Assembly: GCA_020465985.1 (NCBI GenBank)
Contig: JAANYP010000798.1
Span: 169,501 to 233,500, forward strand
DNA: 64,000 bases
From: Centrapalus pauciflorus
Taxonomy: Eukaryota; Streptophyta; Magnoliopsida; Asterales; Asteraceae
Direction: 5' to 3'
Below, piece by piece: positions 48,210 through 62,387 of this stretch; the stretch's first letter is position 1, and the number at the start of each line of letters is the position of its first letter. Made by a program: the position numbers and the translations under genes. Under the pieces are notes generated by a model. That model had not been told where the DNA came from. It did not search any database and saw only the letters and a program-made list of their open reading frames with translations.

Positions 48210-49872
48210 TGTTGGAACAGGCCCTCACAGAATACACACACTGAAATAAACTTACTCTATTGCTTAACCAATTTACTGCACTAAGCTCTCATATTCTTAT
48301 CTTGCATTCATGAGAAAAGTCTTATACATATAGTCTTCCAAACCCTACGAGAACACTACAAAAAAAAGGAAAACAACATGCAGAAAAGATAACTAAATAA
48401 CTAATATCCTAAAGACCCGGTGGACTTAACAAACCCATGTGAATCGGTCAACATTACGTACCAATCCTTTACTCAACTACTAGCTAAATCTAATTCAAAT
48501 TGACCCGTAACCGAACCCATCAAGATTAAACCCAACATTCACCCCGTAATCTTGATGATCTTGACCCGTTTCTTGCTTTCTTTTTGCTGAAACTTTGTAC
48601 GGCACTCGTCGATCTTGCTTTCTTGCTAAAACATGTGTCTAGCTTACTTGCTTACTTGCTATGATTTCTTGCTACTTGCTACATGGTTTTGCTTCGATCA
48701 TGCGGCTTGCTACCTTGCTATGTCTTGTCTTCATCATACTACTTGCTACTTGTTTTTTTTTCTTCGTTTCTTGCTTGCTAACTTGCGTAAACGAGCTGCT
48801 GCTTCTTTCTTCCGATCGCCAATGGTGACCGACCTTGCTCCTTGCTCTCTTCCTTTGTCACCAGCGAGTTCCGGTCATTCTTCTCACCGTCCTTCCTTTC
48901 TCACGTAACCCACCGGCCACGGTTATCTCCTTTGGTCTCGGTCTTACGGTCTCAGGTCTCCTGATGCCTCTCCTTCGGTCTAGACAACCCTCCGGTCACG
49001 GCACGGTTGTCTCTTTCGGTCGGTCTAGATGTTGTCCGGTCTTTTGCGGCTTCTCGGTCTTCTCTTTCTTCCACCGGAATTCACTTTCCGGTAGCGGTCT
49101 TCTTCGATCTCTTTCATTCTTTCTTCCTTGCTAGCATGGGTCTACGCCGGACTATTTCGGTCTCACTGGCGTCGGTCTTTTCGGTCACTAGCGGAACTCA
49201 CTTTCCGGAACTAACTTTCCGGACATTATTTTTTTTGTTCTTGCTTTCTTGATTCTTACTACTTGCGGTATTCCTTGCCTGCTACTTTCTCTGAAATCTT
49301 GCTAAAGAAACGGTATTGATACTCTCTTCCTGCTACTTTGCTGTTTGCTGTTTGTTTTTCATGAAACAAACCTTGCTACTTCCTGATTGCATAACGTTGC
49401 AATCGATTCTCTCTTCCTTACTCTTCTCCATCTTTTGTTGTGTTTCTTGTCTGCCCTCCGCCGACTGCCATACCTGCGGCGGAGGCTGCCTCCGATCTTC
49501 AAAACCCGCTTCCTATATACGAGCCCTCACCAAGCTCTGATACCACTGTTGGAACAGGCCCTCACAGAATACACACTGAAATAAACTTACTCTATTGCTT
49601 AACCAATTTACTGCACTAAGCTCTCATATTCTTATCTTGCATTCATGAGAAAAGTCTTATACATATAGTCTTCCAAACCCTACGAGAACACTACAAAAAA
49701 AAGGAAAACAACATGCAGAAAAGATAACTAAATAACTAATATCCTAAAGACCCGATGGACTTAACAAACCCATGTGAATCGGTCAACATTACGTACCAAT
49801 CCTTTACTCAACTACTAGCTAAATCTAATTCAAATTGACCCGTAACCGAACCCATCAAGATTAAACCCAACA
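48210..49872 (-). mobile_element. TRIM-like miniature LTR element, very young
   Basis: LTRs of 328 bp (48210-48537) and 326 bp (49547-49872) start TGTTGGAACAGG and end CCCAACA. TGTGA flanks the element at 48205-48209 and 49873-49877. A perfect tRNA-Met primer site (TGGTATCAGAGC on the minus strand) lies at 49534-49545 next to the right LTR, so the element points leftward. The LTRs differ by one substitution and one 2-bp indel as far as I can see. The roughly 1-kb interior has no recognisable protein. Confidence 0.92.
48538..49533 (-). other. TRIM interior, repetitive, non-coding
   Basis: The interior has TTGCTACTTGC-type words (48640-48790) and CGGTCTCGGTCT-type words (48930-49060) on the + strand. 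Open frames on either strand are low-complexity. The left edge on the minus strand has ATTACGGGGTGAA, a plausible purine tract before the left LTR. Confidence 0.55.
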
Positions 49873-50304
49873 TGTGATACCGAAACCATAAGGGGGGTAC
49901 CGAAACCATAAGGTTTCGGTATACTCATTACCGAAACCACCATGAATATATGATGAGATGTTTTTAAAACCCATAGGCAGTACCGAAACCAACCGAAACA
50001 CTCTCAACCGAGACCACCTGAGTAATTCTGAAACCTACTGAAACTCAAATTGTAATACCGAAACCCACCATGCAATACCGAAACCATGAACCATTATAGA
50101 GACCACCACCGAGACATGTGTAATACCGAAACCTTGGATGGTTTCGGTAACATCAAAACTACCGAGACCATTGATGATACCGAGTAATATCGAAACCCAT
50201 TGAAGACTACCGAAACCTCCGGTAACACCCAAACTCACGAAACATATTGAAGCCTTGTTTCATTTCTTTTGTTTTAGAATATGTATTGTGTGCTGTATGT
50301 GTGT

Positions 50305-50439
<135 letters not shown>

Positions 50440-52551
50440 ATCAGAAACAAAAGTAATTTGCTCTTTCATTTTTCATAAAGTAAGTGTGTGTGTGTACGGT
50501 GCATAGTGTGTGCAGAAAAGGAGAACAACAACAACTCCTAAAATGTTGTGTGTGTGTGTGTATAGCTTTATATATTATATAATCATGTATCAGCCTTTCT
50601 ATTTGATTTGCAAGAAAAGAGTATGTGTGTGTGTGCAGAATTATGGAATGTGTGTCCAGCAATGTATGCATGGATGTGTATGTGTATTGTGTGTGTGTAA
50701 CCGTGTGTGTATATATATATACATTGGGTATGCAACAATGAAATAAAGTAATCTTGCAGCCTTCTTTTTATGGTAAATCTCATATGTATGCATAAATAAA
50801 GTGTGCCAACAGTTAGTTGAATCCATTTTTATTACACTATATTGAAACTATACAAGCATATAGGTGTGTGAAGGGTATAGCTTTTATACATCACAGCTAT
50901 GTATTAATTAAATTAAGGAGTGTAATCAAGTATATATATGTATACATATATTAACATATGTGTATGAATGGTGGATCATATAATAGAAAATTATGTTTAA
51001 AAAGTACAAAGCTCATAATTCATAACACATGAAATATATTTGAATAAATTGCTAAGACTTGGATGTGCAACCTTATGAACATATAAACATCGAATAAGCG
51101 TATGACATGATTAAATATGCTTTCTTAAGAATTCTGATGAGCAAACGAAAGCTAAGAAAGATTTGATAAAATCACACATGTCCATGAAAAAGGACCAAAA
51201 ATGCTTACAAGTCATTTAAATCATGTTTATAATTCATATATGACAATTATAATCATTGAACGCTGAATGAAAGATTCTAATGAGATTGATGGCCATATTC
51301 ATCTCAATATAATTAAAGTATGAGAATTTGAGATTAAATGCCAACGAGTGAACAGTGAATATGTTATTCAGATGATATAAAGTCTAATAAATATCAAAAA
51401 TGATATCAATAACAGATTGAGCCACAAGCAAAGCTAAAAGACATTAAAGAGCATCAGTGAGAGCTATATCAAAGTGGCAAGCTGTCTGTAAATCTGATAT
51501 AAGTCAGATAGTGGTTCTAATCCACTATAGATTGTGAGAAACAGAGCCAGAGCCAGAAAGTGAAAGTGCAAAATAACCAGTAACTGTGAGTTGTAGATTT
51601 TACTTTAACTGCAAATTATGTGAATTGAGACTTTTGTTGCATGATCCTGATTTTATTGGCATTCTGATCTTGAGTTTATTGAGATATATTATCATAGTAT
51701 ATTTACTATGATTTGTTGAGCTGAGCATTTAATCTTCCAGAATCTATTTCATTGACGAGTCATTTGATTGTTAAGCTTAACTCCATCACTATTGCTCAGT
51801 GTTGGGTTAATGTTAGGCTTATGATGTGCTGATTTACGTGATGAAAGCACAGAGGGTAGCTAGAGCTGAGCATTCTGATGATACCCATATAGCAATTACT
51901 GGTAGCTAGCCCAGTACGTGGCTGATCCCCACTAATGATGCGTGTGTATGGAGTTATCATCATTCCGAGCATTCCTTATGAATTTGTCTAAAAGTCTCAA
52001 GAGCAACAACAGTTTTATAACTGGGAGCTGAGCAAAGTCGCGCATCGAAAGAGCATTAATTGGCCAATGTCCCTTCGAGATTTGAGCTGTGCATGAGCCT
52101 AGTGCAGTGCATAAGCAATAGAGCTGAGCCGTGCATGAGCCGAGTGCAGTGCATGTGCTTCCGCGTTCATAATTGCATGTTAAATGTGAAATTCTGCATT
52201 CTCACTAAGCAAATAAGCTTACCCCGTTGTTGCATTATTTTTCAGGTAAAGGCAAAGGATTGGCTGGACCTAGTTCTTAGGTCGGGACTTGAAAGAGCTT
52301 GAAGTACATTAGAACCTGTTCCAACACCTTGGTACTTAGCTGATGATAGAGCTTTGGGATTCGGGTCTAGTTTATAATATGTGATTTGATGTAATAGTCT
52401 AGATGTTTGTACCTTGCTACTTAAAATTCTGTCTCTGTTTGTAATTAACTTTTATTCCGCAACTGTTAATTTTATCTTAGTTTCCTGATTGATATTGCAT
52501 TGCTAATGGGACCTAGACTTGAGACCTTTGAGAAATCAGACGGGTCTCACA

Positions 52552-53271
<720 letters not shown>

Positions 53272-53275
53272 TGTG

Positions 53276-53281
<6 letters not shown>

Positions 53282-53371
<90 letters not shown>
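53282..53371. repeat. (TA)n right of unit C
   Basis: About 45 TA units. Confidence 0.95.
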
Positions 53372-53374
<3 letters not shown>

Positions 53375-53429
53375 GTTGCTGTTTTTGTTTCAAATTCACA
53401 GCACACTCACGTACACTTATTTTAATTAT

Positions 53430-53822
53430 GCAACAAAAGTGAAAGGGTTGTTGGACTGATTCATTTTGACAGGTTTCAAATTTACCGGGTATTACCCAAT
53501 TCTTCTGTGGGTCTCGGTAGGTTCAATTCTTGGTAGTCTCAATTGGTTTCGGTAGGTTTCTGTATTCTTCATGTGGGTTTCGGTAGGTGGGTATTTCGGT
53601 ATCCACATGTGGGTCTCGGTATCCATGCAAACACACACGCATAGCTGCATTGTTTCATTTCTTTCTGTTTCCTTTCACTTCCAGCAGCAAAATCGTAACA
53701 TTGAGGAGTAATTGATGCTTCTTAATCATGCATGAACTCACACAAACACACATCCGATAATTAGTTTATATATATATACATGATGTTTCTATTTATACTT
53801 CACAACCCACACACACATTTAG

Positions 53823-53896
<74 letters not shown>

Positions 53897-54350
53897 CAAG
53901 GAAAAGAAACGTGGTTTCTGCTTCCGTTTTGGGTTCACACAAATACCCCTATCCGAGAAATAAAAGGGGTTGTTGGACATATTATATATCCGAGATTTGT
54001 GTAGCAGTGGGTTCCGGTATCATCAAGTGGTTTAGGTAGGTTTCGGTAGATTGGGAAAACCGAAACCTTTCCAAAGCTACAAGGGTCTCGATAGTTTTCG
54101 GTAGCCTCATGTGAGTTTTGGTATTACCGAAACCTTGGTATGGTTCGGTGGGTTTCGGTAGGCATGCAACATATACGCACATAATGCACTTTCTGTTTCC
54201 TTTTCTGTTTTTCTTTTAAATTCACAGCAACAAATTTGATAGAATAAAAGGTGATGGATGCTCTAAATTCATGATTAAACACACACACATGTAGCTAAGT
54301 CTTGGCCGAAGGTCATGTGACCTTTATGGCGTGTTCTTTCTTTCGATTAA
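53430..54350 (-). repeat. LTR-internal tandem units with GGTTTCGGT words
   Basis: Two related units (about 53430-53810 and 54000-54300) each carry several GGTTTCGGTAG words, a CTTTCTGTTTCC block, a TTCACAGCAACAAA-like block and a CACACACA tract. A (TA)n tract (53824-53893) lies between them. The same words in inverse form occur in the plus-strand LTR. Confidence 0.6.
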
Positions 54351-54953
54351 ACTGAAATGAAACAGAGACAACATAAATGTTTCAGAACATAAATTTAAAT
54401 CTTGGAATTAATACTTGGTACATGCATGGAATTTATTTCAATATTTCAACACTAATTTTGTCAAATTTTTGGTAATTTGAAATTCAATTTGTGTTCATAA
54501 AACTTATAGAAACCATGGTTTAGTTTGAACCCAAAGAACAAATTAGAATGAACATTTACCTTAAATTTTGTAGGATACTTAATGCTTGATGTTTGCTTAT
54601 TGCTTGGTTCTTGATTTTCCCTTTTGATTCTTACTTTGTTGCAAAGTTGATGAATTGAGATGAAGAAGATGAAGCCGTATGTGATGAAGGAAGAAGCAAG
54701 AGACTTAATTTATTGGTGAAATGAGCTTTTAATCTCATTTTTGGTATTTATATTATTGATTTTATCTTTCACATTTTAACCACATAAATTTCATTTGTTA
54801 CTTTTATTTCACTGGTACTTTATAATAATTCCTAACATATAATTTAACTTAATTATATAAATTTCATTACTTAAATGAAGTTACAATACAAATAATGCAA
54901 TTAAAATTACATCATCAAGTCGAATACAGAACGTTAAAATTTAGGTTGTTACA

Positions 54954-55405
54954 ACATTTCCTTTATGACGTACACGAGAGATTCAATGCTAAAAGGATTA
55001 GTCAATCACCATCTTCTCCTTCCCCTTCGGTTAATGAGCAAGAAATAGCTTTGAAGGTAAAATATCTATATTTTATTTATATACATATAGAGATATAAAT
55101 ATATATCAAAATCTATTAACATGTTGATTTTAACATTAGGTGTTTGGGGAAAGACGTGTCCATAATGTCGGACATGGCCATAAGCTGAAGAAAGATCGTG
55201 CAATGATGTTGTCTTCGTCATCGACCACATCATCATCGCAACCTTCGACAAATGAACAAATTCAAGAAACCGTGCACAAAAACAATAAATAATGGCAAAA
55301 CCGATTTACAAAGTCGATTGCTTTGATTGGCAAGAAGAATCCAACTTTGGAAGTCCCTCCAATATTTGACGAGGACGACGATGACGACGAGGTCAACGAG
55401 TAGGT
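54954..55405 (+). pseudogene. CACTA second gene, 3' exons
   Basis: This continues the gene interrupted at 35771. An exon reads YDVHERFNAKRISQSPSSPS with an NEQEIAL segment up to a donor at 55056. After an intron, VFGERRVHNVGHGHKLKKDR and a Ser-rich stretch follow (55141-55290), then an acidic DEDDDDDEVNE end at 55402. A TAA near 55290 interrupts it. The GLGHGHK-type block and Ser-rich tail match the C-terminal part of plant CACTA second-gene proteins. Confidence 0.55.
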
Positions 55406-57404
55406 TTATGCTTCAATATATAGTCATTTTGTGGATTCGGTTGGTTTTAATATAATTTGGTTGTGTAACTTTTTAAGTGTTATCTTTTTTGCTTGGAGGA
55501 ATTGATATGTTTTAGTTTAATAGTATTTGGCGAATTTGATATGTCAAAGTGTTATTCACATTTGGTGGATTTTATAAAGATAGCAGAAATTCTGTATTTG
55601 TGGGGATTTATAGAATTGTATATTTAAAAAAATTAGAAGTGCGTTTTATTTTTTAATAAAAAAAATTAAGAAAGATAGAAAGTCGAGAATGATGTGTATT
55701 TTTAAAGTTTTAGAATGAAAATGGTGGAGAGAGTGAAAAACTTATGTGACATTGATGTGTCCAAAATGATGAATTTGGGAGGGAAAGGTAAACCATTTAC
55801 CTTAAGGCAATGAACTAACTACAATAGGACTGTGAAAAAACTATATGACTTGTAATGAGTAGAATGTCAAGAAATGGGTTTGGCTAGGGAATGGAAAGGA
55901 CATATAGAAGTGTCAGTGATGGATACTTGACACGGAGTGATCATGTAGTTTACTAACACAACCTAATCACAACTTAGATGTGTTGCCATACACAATGAAA
56001 GCAAAACAGGAAATGCAAGAGCTGGAGCGTCGCTTAGTGGCTGTCTCAGTGTATCAAAGGCTTTGTGCTTTGACTCCTCCCGTTCATTGTGTTCATTCAT
56101 GTAAAATTTCAAAGAAGCATTCAATAATATGAGATTTAATACATATTGTGTTATTTCATAGATCTAGATTTATAAATCTGTATCAAAGCATATGAGTAGA
56201 TATTGAAAGAAAATCATGCGAAAAGTTCAAGATTCAAGCTGAAAAGCCAAACCAAAGAGCTGAAACATTCTGGAATTTGTAGAAAATCCATACAATGAAT
56301 TGATATGGATATGATTTGACGATCAACAAGATGAAGCTGCTGCAAATATTTCAAGTCCTAATTCACAACGATGAGGGAGTAATCGAATTTTGAATTATCT
56401 TACTTTTCTTTGAAATTTTTGTTGATGGTCTTCATCTTAAATTTTTGGTTTTGATTTCTAGACATCTAAATGATCTTAAAATTGACATCAATGTTCAACT
56501 GATGTAGATAAAAGATCTCGAAAGTTTTATAGTCAAATTCCAAATACACTTTAACAAATCAAAGCTTAAAGTTTTTTAGGGTGTTGTTATATGCACACCC
56601 CAAATCCTTTAATTATGCTGATTGCACACCCCCTATTGTCACATCGTCTTTATTTTTTTGTTTTTTGTGATGTGAGACCCATAAATGCTTATGAGACACC
56701 CCCTATTGTCACATCATCTTTAGTTTTTTTTTTGTTTTTTTATGTTGTGGCTCTCGCGTGCTAATGTCACACCTCGTTCCTTTTTCAAATCAATTTTTTT
56801 ACTTCCCATATATTAAAGATTTATAGCACAATACATTTCGTTAATATTAAAAGGTTTTATAAGTATAAAACTAACATAGAATTACAAAAGCAAAACCTGA
56901 AAATATTGGCTGAAATTTAAAAAAAAAAAATCCAAACTTGATTTCTAAAAAAAAAAAATCAAAACTTGAATTATTGGAAGAGATAAGGTAACATGCATGT
57001 CCTATTGCATGGTTTCACAAAAAAAAAAATTAATGAAGCATGGTCTTAGCATGGTCTATTGTCCTTTTGTATAATCATTGTCCTTTTGTATGACAAAGTT
57101 TATTGTCTTGTTTAGCTTTTAATACAACATGGTATTGTAATCATTGTCTTTTTGTATATCACGTTGCATATAGTTCTTTATAAAATCGTGAGACACACTT
57201 CTTAAAAAATCGTGAGAACTATCTCCATCACTCTTTTCCTTCAAACTATTTTTTCTAATCTATCATCAAGATAATCTTTGCAAGGCTATGAAGAATTTTT
57301 TTGGTAAAATAAGGTAATAATCTTATCTTTTTCATCTCTCTTAATTGTGTCGGAGTTATTTTATTCGTATAATTTCAATTCATTTGTTATTTAAATCTTT
57401 CAAG
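55406..57404. other. no recognisable gene
   Basis: A CACTA right end was searched for and not found. A direct repeat ACACCCCCTATTGTCACATC with its context occurs near 56624 and 56695, about 70 bp apart. Poly(A) and poly(T) runs are frequent. The last 170 bases lead into the MULE gene. Confidence 0.4.
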
Positions 57405-59801
57405 ATGTCGAGATCCGAAGACTATGTTATCGATACCACTATAGAGTTTACCGCACCTGGTGTATTCTTGTCAATTTATTATACATATATTTCTTATGTT
57501 CCGTAATGATATTTTTGTCAATCTATTATAAATGCGTATTATATGTTTTTTATATAGGACTTTGCGACCTTTGAAAAATTAATAAATTGGGTGAATAATG
57601 TAGCAATATCTATAGGAATAGTTGTTGTAAGAAAACGTTCGAAGTTTTCAAAAAAAAAAAAGAATTGAGAAAAGTTTGGCTAAATTGTGATCAAGGTGGT
57701 GAATATAAAGGTGTGGGATCTATTTCTAGAGATACTGCAACAAAAATAATTGGGTGTCCTTTTGAGCTAGTTGCTCGTCGTAATAATCATTCTGCTAAAT
57801 CGTGGAAATTAACGGTGACTTGTGGTACGCGAACTCATTAAGCAGCCAATAGTATGGAGGGACATCCATATGCGATGCGTCTCAATGAGGAGGAAAGAAA
57901 TATCGTGGCAGAATTGAGCAAGACCCATGTGAGTCCACGTGATATTCTTGCTTTTATAAAGAATCGAAATGAAAATAATTCATCATTGTTAAAAAATGTG
58001 TACAAAGAAAAGTATAAAGGTAAAACCATCAACGATGATGGTAAAACCCCAATGGAGGTTCTTTTCACCGCTTTGAATTGTAAGGGATTTCTGTATCGAC
58101 TTAATAAAAGTGTGGCTACTAATAAATTGGTTGATCTATTTTTTGTCATCCAATATCTTTAATGATCTGGAGTCCATTTCCACAAGTTCTATTAATTGAT
58201 GTCACATACAAGTCAAACAAGTTTACAAAATATATTTTATAATTTCTTTATATTTTATTATTAGTAGTTTTAATGTCTAATCATATAACTTATATTGTCA
58301 TACAGGTATAATATGCCACTTTTACAAATGGTTGGCGTAACTTCAACCAATACGACATTTTGTGTTGGTTACGCCATAATGCATAGGGAAATAACAACAA
58401 ATTATGTTTAGGCGTTGAATCAACTAAAATCAATGATGAATCCAGAGGTTCAACTAAAAGTGATTTTTACAGATAGGGAGTTGGCATTAATGAAAACATG
58501 CACAATCATTTTTCCGCAAGCCCATAAATTGCTATGCAGATGACATATCTCCCAAAATATTTTGAATAGGTGCCGACCATGTTTTAATCTACAAGGTTGG
58601 AATTTATTTCAACATAAGTGAGATAAATTGGTTGAATCTTCATTAGAAGACATCTATGTAAATAATTACACCGGTCTACAACCGCATCTGCACGATGCAA
58701 AAAGTTACCATTATAAATAATATATTTTTCTTATAATTTTAAACTATATTTTTTAACTTATTTGATTACGACACATTTTTTATTTGATTTATAATAGTTT
58801 CAGCACATGTGCTTGCATATGTGAATGATACTTGGCTGAACCCATATAATGAAATGTTTGTATCAGCTTGGTGTGACAAGTCTCTCACTTTTGGTAACAA
58901 CACGATGAACAGAGTGGAGAGCCAACATGCCGGTCTAGAAAGTTTATTAAATTCATCACGAAATAAGTTAGATGCAATAGTAGAAAAAATAGAAAAAATA
59001 ATAAAATTACAACACTCGGCAGTTCTAGAAAAATTTAAAAATAGTTATTTAAAAGTGCCACATAGGATAAATTCACGTCTCTTTAGGATTTTAAAAAGAA
59101 GAGTGTCAAAATATGCTTTAGAAAAAATTTGGTCTGAACTACAACGGTTTAACAACATAGAGAATATAACGACTGAAAATTATGGGTGTAAACTTCATAC
59201 CAGTTATGGGTTACCATGTGCACATGAACTTGATTATAATTTAAAGAAAGATTTGTTCATTCCGCTACAAATGGTTGATGCATTCTGGACGACACTAGAG
59301 GTGTTTAACCCCAACCAAGATGAAGTGGATGACATATCTTGTGGTGCAAAGCTCAATGAATTCAGAGAAACTTTTGCAAAACAGGATCGTACAGAAAATG
59401 TAGGTATGCTGAGTAGACTGATGTGGATAATTTTTTCAACCACTAAATCTGTTGGTGAACCTTCTGTCCAAAAAAGTATTCGTGGTCGTCCAAATAAGGG
59501 CAAACAAGCTATGTTGCGTCAATTTGACTTGAATGAACTGCCAAGACATAGTGAATACGTGTATCGCGTTCCACAACATCAACACGAGCCACCAAGACAT
59601 ATTGAAAATGTGTATCGCGATCCACATACAACACAGTCCTGCCGCTTCTATGGGCCAGTTGCTTTTGACTTGAATGATCAAATACCATCTGCTTCGGATC
59701 ACTTACCAGCATACCAGGACTACGTATATCAAAAGTCGTCATCAATGGAGGATGAATTTTTTGGACAAGATCCGTTTATGCAAAACTTAATAAATTACTA
59801 G
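57405..59801 (+). pseudogene. FAR1/MULE-type Mutator transposase
   Basis: This family has a FAR1 zinc-binding DNA-binding domain, an RNase H-like MULE transposase core and a SWIM zinc finger. A first short exon starts at ATG 57405. FAR1-type sequence runs 57559-57840 (KVWLNCDQGGEYKG, IGCPFELVARR). The catalytic core shows LIDVTYKSNKF near 58189, VGVTSTNTTF near 58332 and VIFTDRELALM near 58468. The SWIM-like motif reads GCKLHTSYGLPCAHEL near 59190. The longest open part is 58809-59801 (330 codons, MNRVESQHAGL). Stops replace expected Trp codons (before HISQNI near 58541), a stop lies at 57838 and an A-run shift near 57650. Confidence 0.75.
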
Positions 59802-60051
59802 CCAATACAGGTGTTAAATATTATTTTTATGTTTATTTATGTTTTTCATCATCTATCAGATTCACTTTGTTTTATATGATAAATGTTAGGAACCGGCAAG
59901 TTCATGACAATATGGATACACTCATGACGATCTTACACAAGAAGATGAGTATTATTCTCATCCACCAACAATACATGTATAATGTATGATATTGATTATT
60001 ATGTATCCGATTTATTGGATGGTTGATATTATTTTTTTATCAATTTTATAT

Positions 60052-60640
60052 AGGAACCAGTACCATACAACCATCCACTCATGAATAAACTTCCATCATT
60101 TTTTCAACCATATGTCATCAGCATAGAATATGTTGAAGGTGTTCGAAATTGTGGTTTTCGATCAATAGTTGTTGCTATAGGTCGACATCAAAATGAATGA
60201 CCAACAGTTCGCGGTGAATTATTGGAGGAGTTACGTAAAAATAAGAAACATTATAAAACAATCATCGCTTACGAAAGAGTGAAAGAATATTTAATTTGGA
60301 AAGGTTGCGGATTTGCACCAAGCCGTCATTGGTTGTTAATGCCTGATTCTGGAATTTTGATCGCTAATAAGTATGAGTGCATTCTTTATTGTTTAACATA
60401 TGAAGGCATCAAGACGTATTTTCCTCATTGGTCAACCCCACATTCTGAAAATGAATCCATCTCAATCCCACATGTACATGGAAATCATTTATAAAAGTTG
60501 ATCTGCAGGAAGGTCATCCAATACCGACTGTTTGTGGTATAACTTGCGTTCCATAAAAAACAAAAAAAAAAAAAGAAAAGAAAGTGGATGGGAAGATTTG
60601 TATAAAGATCGATTACTTGCCTATAAACAAGCCAATAATA
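60052..60640 (+). pseudogene. OTU-type cysteine protease domain after the MULE
   Basis: OTU proteases remove ubiquitin from proteins. The segment reads SIEYVEGVRNCGFRSI near 60120, keeping the catalytic Cys in NCGFR but with Val where OTU proteins usually have the Asp three residues before it. RHWLLMPDSGILIANKYE follows near 60320, and a HVHGNHF motif near 60470 keeps the catalytic His. A TGA at about 60198 and a TAA at 60491 break it. Plant MULE/FAR1 transposase genes with a C-terminal OTU domain are known, so this is probably the last exon of the gene at 57405. Confidence 0.65.
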
Positions 60641-61029
60641 CTGAATGTAATGTGTATGTACTTTTGGAGTGATAATTTGTACAAATTTATTTTTATCAAG
60701 GGGTATTTTGTAATTTATGTAATCATTAAATTATCTTTTTGGTTGTATTTTCCAAATGATAAAAAGAAAAAAAAATGTTTTTAAAAAAAAATATCGAATG
60801 AAAAAAGTAGATAAAATTTAAATAAGTAAACTGTAATATAAAATAAATTACAATGACCATTTGTAATTTAATTTATATAATTCATTAACAATCATTGAAT
60901 AATAATTAAATGATTAATTAAGTAATTATTATATAATCAAATCAATTGAGAATTATTTAATAGTTATTTAATGATTAATAGTCAAATCAATTAACAATTA
61001 TATAATGATTAAAGTAATTAAAAGGGTCA
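60641..61029. other. AT-rich spacer
   Basis: TTATTTAATGATTAAT-type words recur between 60890 and 61015. No gene is seen. Confidence 0.5.
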
Positions 61030-62133
61030 TGATAAGTCTATAATTTATACGGTTTCTGAGTCATATTATGATCATTTTAAGCACCGATACTTCGTAAAAT
61101 CCATATTATTACTCCAAGTTTGAATTTCAGGGCCAAGATGATAAAAAGAAGCAATCCGAGAGAATTCAGAGCAAATCAGGCTGAGGGGTGGCGCAGGCCT
61201 CCCCATAGCGCCCAAACTGTCCAGATACGTTCCAGCACACGCCAGCTAAACCCTAGCCGCATCCGGGCACGGGGTGGGGGGGGGGGGGGGGGCAGGCCTG
61301 CGCTAGTGCGGCGACAAAACGCGTTTTTCAACCCTGGAAACCCTATTCTCAACTTCCCTATAAATATGAGTGAAGGGGTAGCTTTGGAGAGAATCCCGAC
61401 GTGTGTGAAGGTGTGCCGAAGCCCTGCCGGAGTGGATCTACGATACGAGAACGAAGACGGTGCTTCGCAAGCTACCTAATGGCTCAGATCTGTGATTGTG
61501 ACGAGCATACGATTAGCGGCTAATCCCATTAGCCGTTTGCGGAGGATCTACGAATAAGTTTACTCTTCTTTAATTTCTATGTTTTGATGTATTCGTATTA
61601 AGCGAGATCTATTATGTGTATGCAAATGATAAACATTTGGCTATGATTATCATTATGTGTTGCGATTGGTAAAAGCAAGATAGTTTATCGTGGTGTTATT
61701 ATTCGTGCCGAGTCCATTAGTTTAGGGATTAAGACGAGTATTAATGTTGCATACGCTATGCCGAAAGTTATTGGTTAAAACACGTTTGATTAATTTAGTC
61801 GTGCAATTGATTATGTCTATATGATCGTTGCATGAAGTTATAGTGAGTAATACTTATGCCGTGGTGATTCCGTGAATGGTTATTCGTATCTTGATTGTTT
61901 ATCTTCTTCGTTAGTTACTTCACTCTTAATTTTAGTTACAAGCAATAACAAACCATTACTCTAAACAAATCATTCAAATCCACAAATCCACAATTTAAAT
62001 GCTTTCAATAAACTTCTAAGGCTAATAACTCAATCCTAATTACGACCACACTCCCTGTGGATTCGACCCTTACTTCTCTAGCTAAATAGTGGATTTAAGG
62101 ACTAAGTCGGCGGGTCACAACAACGGCCCGTCA
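61030..62133 (+). repeat. 5' LTR of the Athila-type element
   Basis: The right limit, CCCGTCA, lies six bases before the primer site. The left limit TGATAAGTC is the best matching start but cannot be proven without the 3' LTR. CTATAAATATGAG near 61360 is a likely TATA box. A GC-rich block (61190-61330) includes a run of 17 G at 61276-61292. Confidence 0.6.
61360..61368 (+). promoter_or_regulatory. LTR TATA box
   Basis: CTATAAATA downstream of a GC-rich block in the LTR is the likely core promoter of the Athila-type element. Confidence 0.5.
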
Positions 62134-62139
62134 GAGTTT

Positions 62140-62157
62140 TGGCGCCGTTGTCGGGGA
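62140..62157 (+). other. primer binding site, tRNA-Asp type
   Basis: TGGCGCCGTTGTCGGGGA matches the tRNA-Asp-type primer site known for Athila elements, with T at one position where C is usual. Confidence 0.88.
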
Positions 62158-62387
62158 GTGTAACGGTAGTTTAGGTTTAAAGTTAGCTTTTTGCCTTAGT
62201 TTTAAGTAATTAAATTTAAGTTCCTTTCTTTGGTTAATTTTAGTCTTTATTTTATTTTATTATTATAATTATTAAAAATCTAATAAAAAATTTAAAAATT
62301 CAAAACGGTAATTGTAGTCCTCTACTTTACCACAAAAAATATTAGTTTAATTAAGTTTTTAATCTTTAGTAGTATTTTATTTAGTGT

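Noticed and set aside
55406..57404. Right end of the large CACTA element
   Set aside because: No TTTCTTGTAGTG-like end or GTCGTCGC subterminal words were found after 55405.
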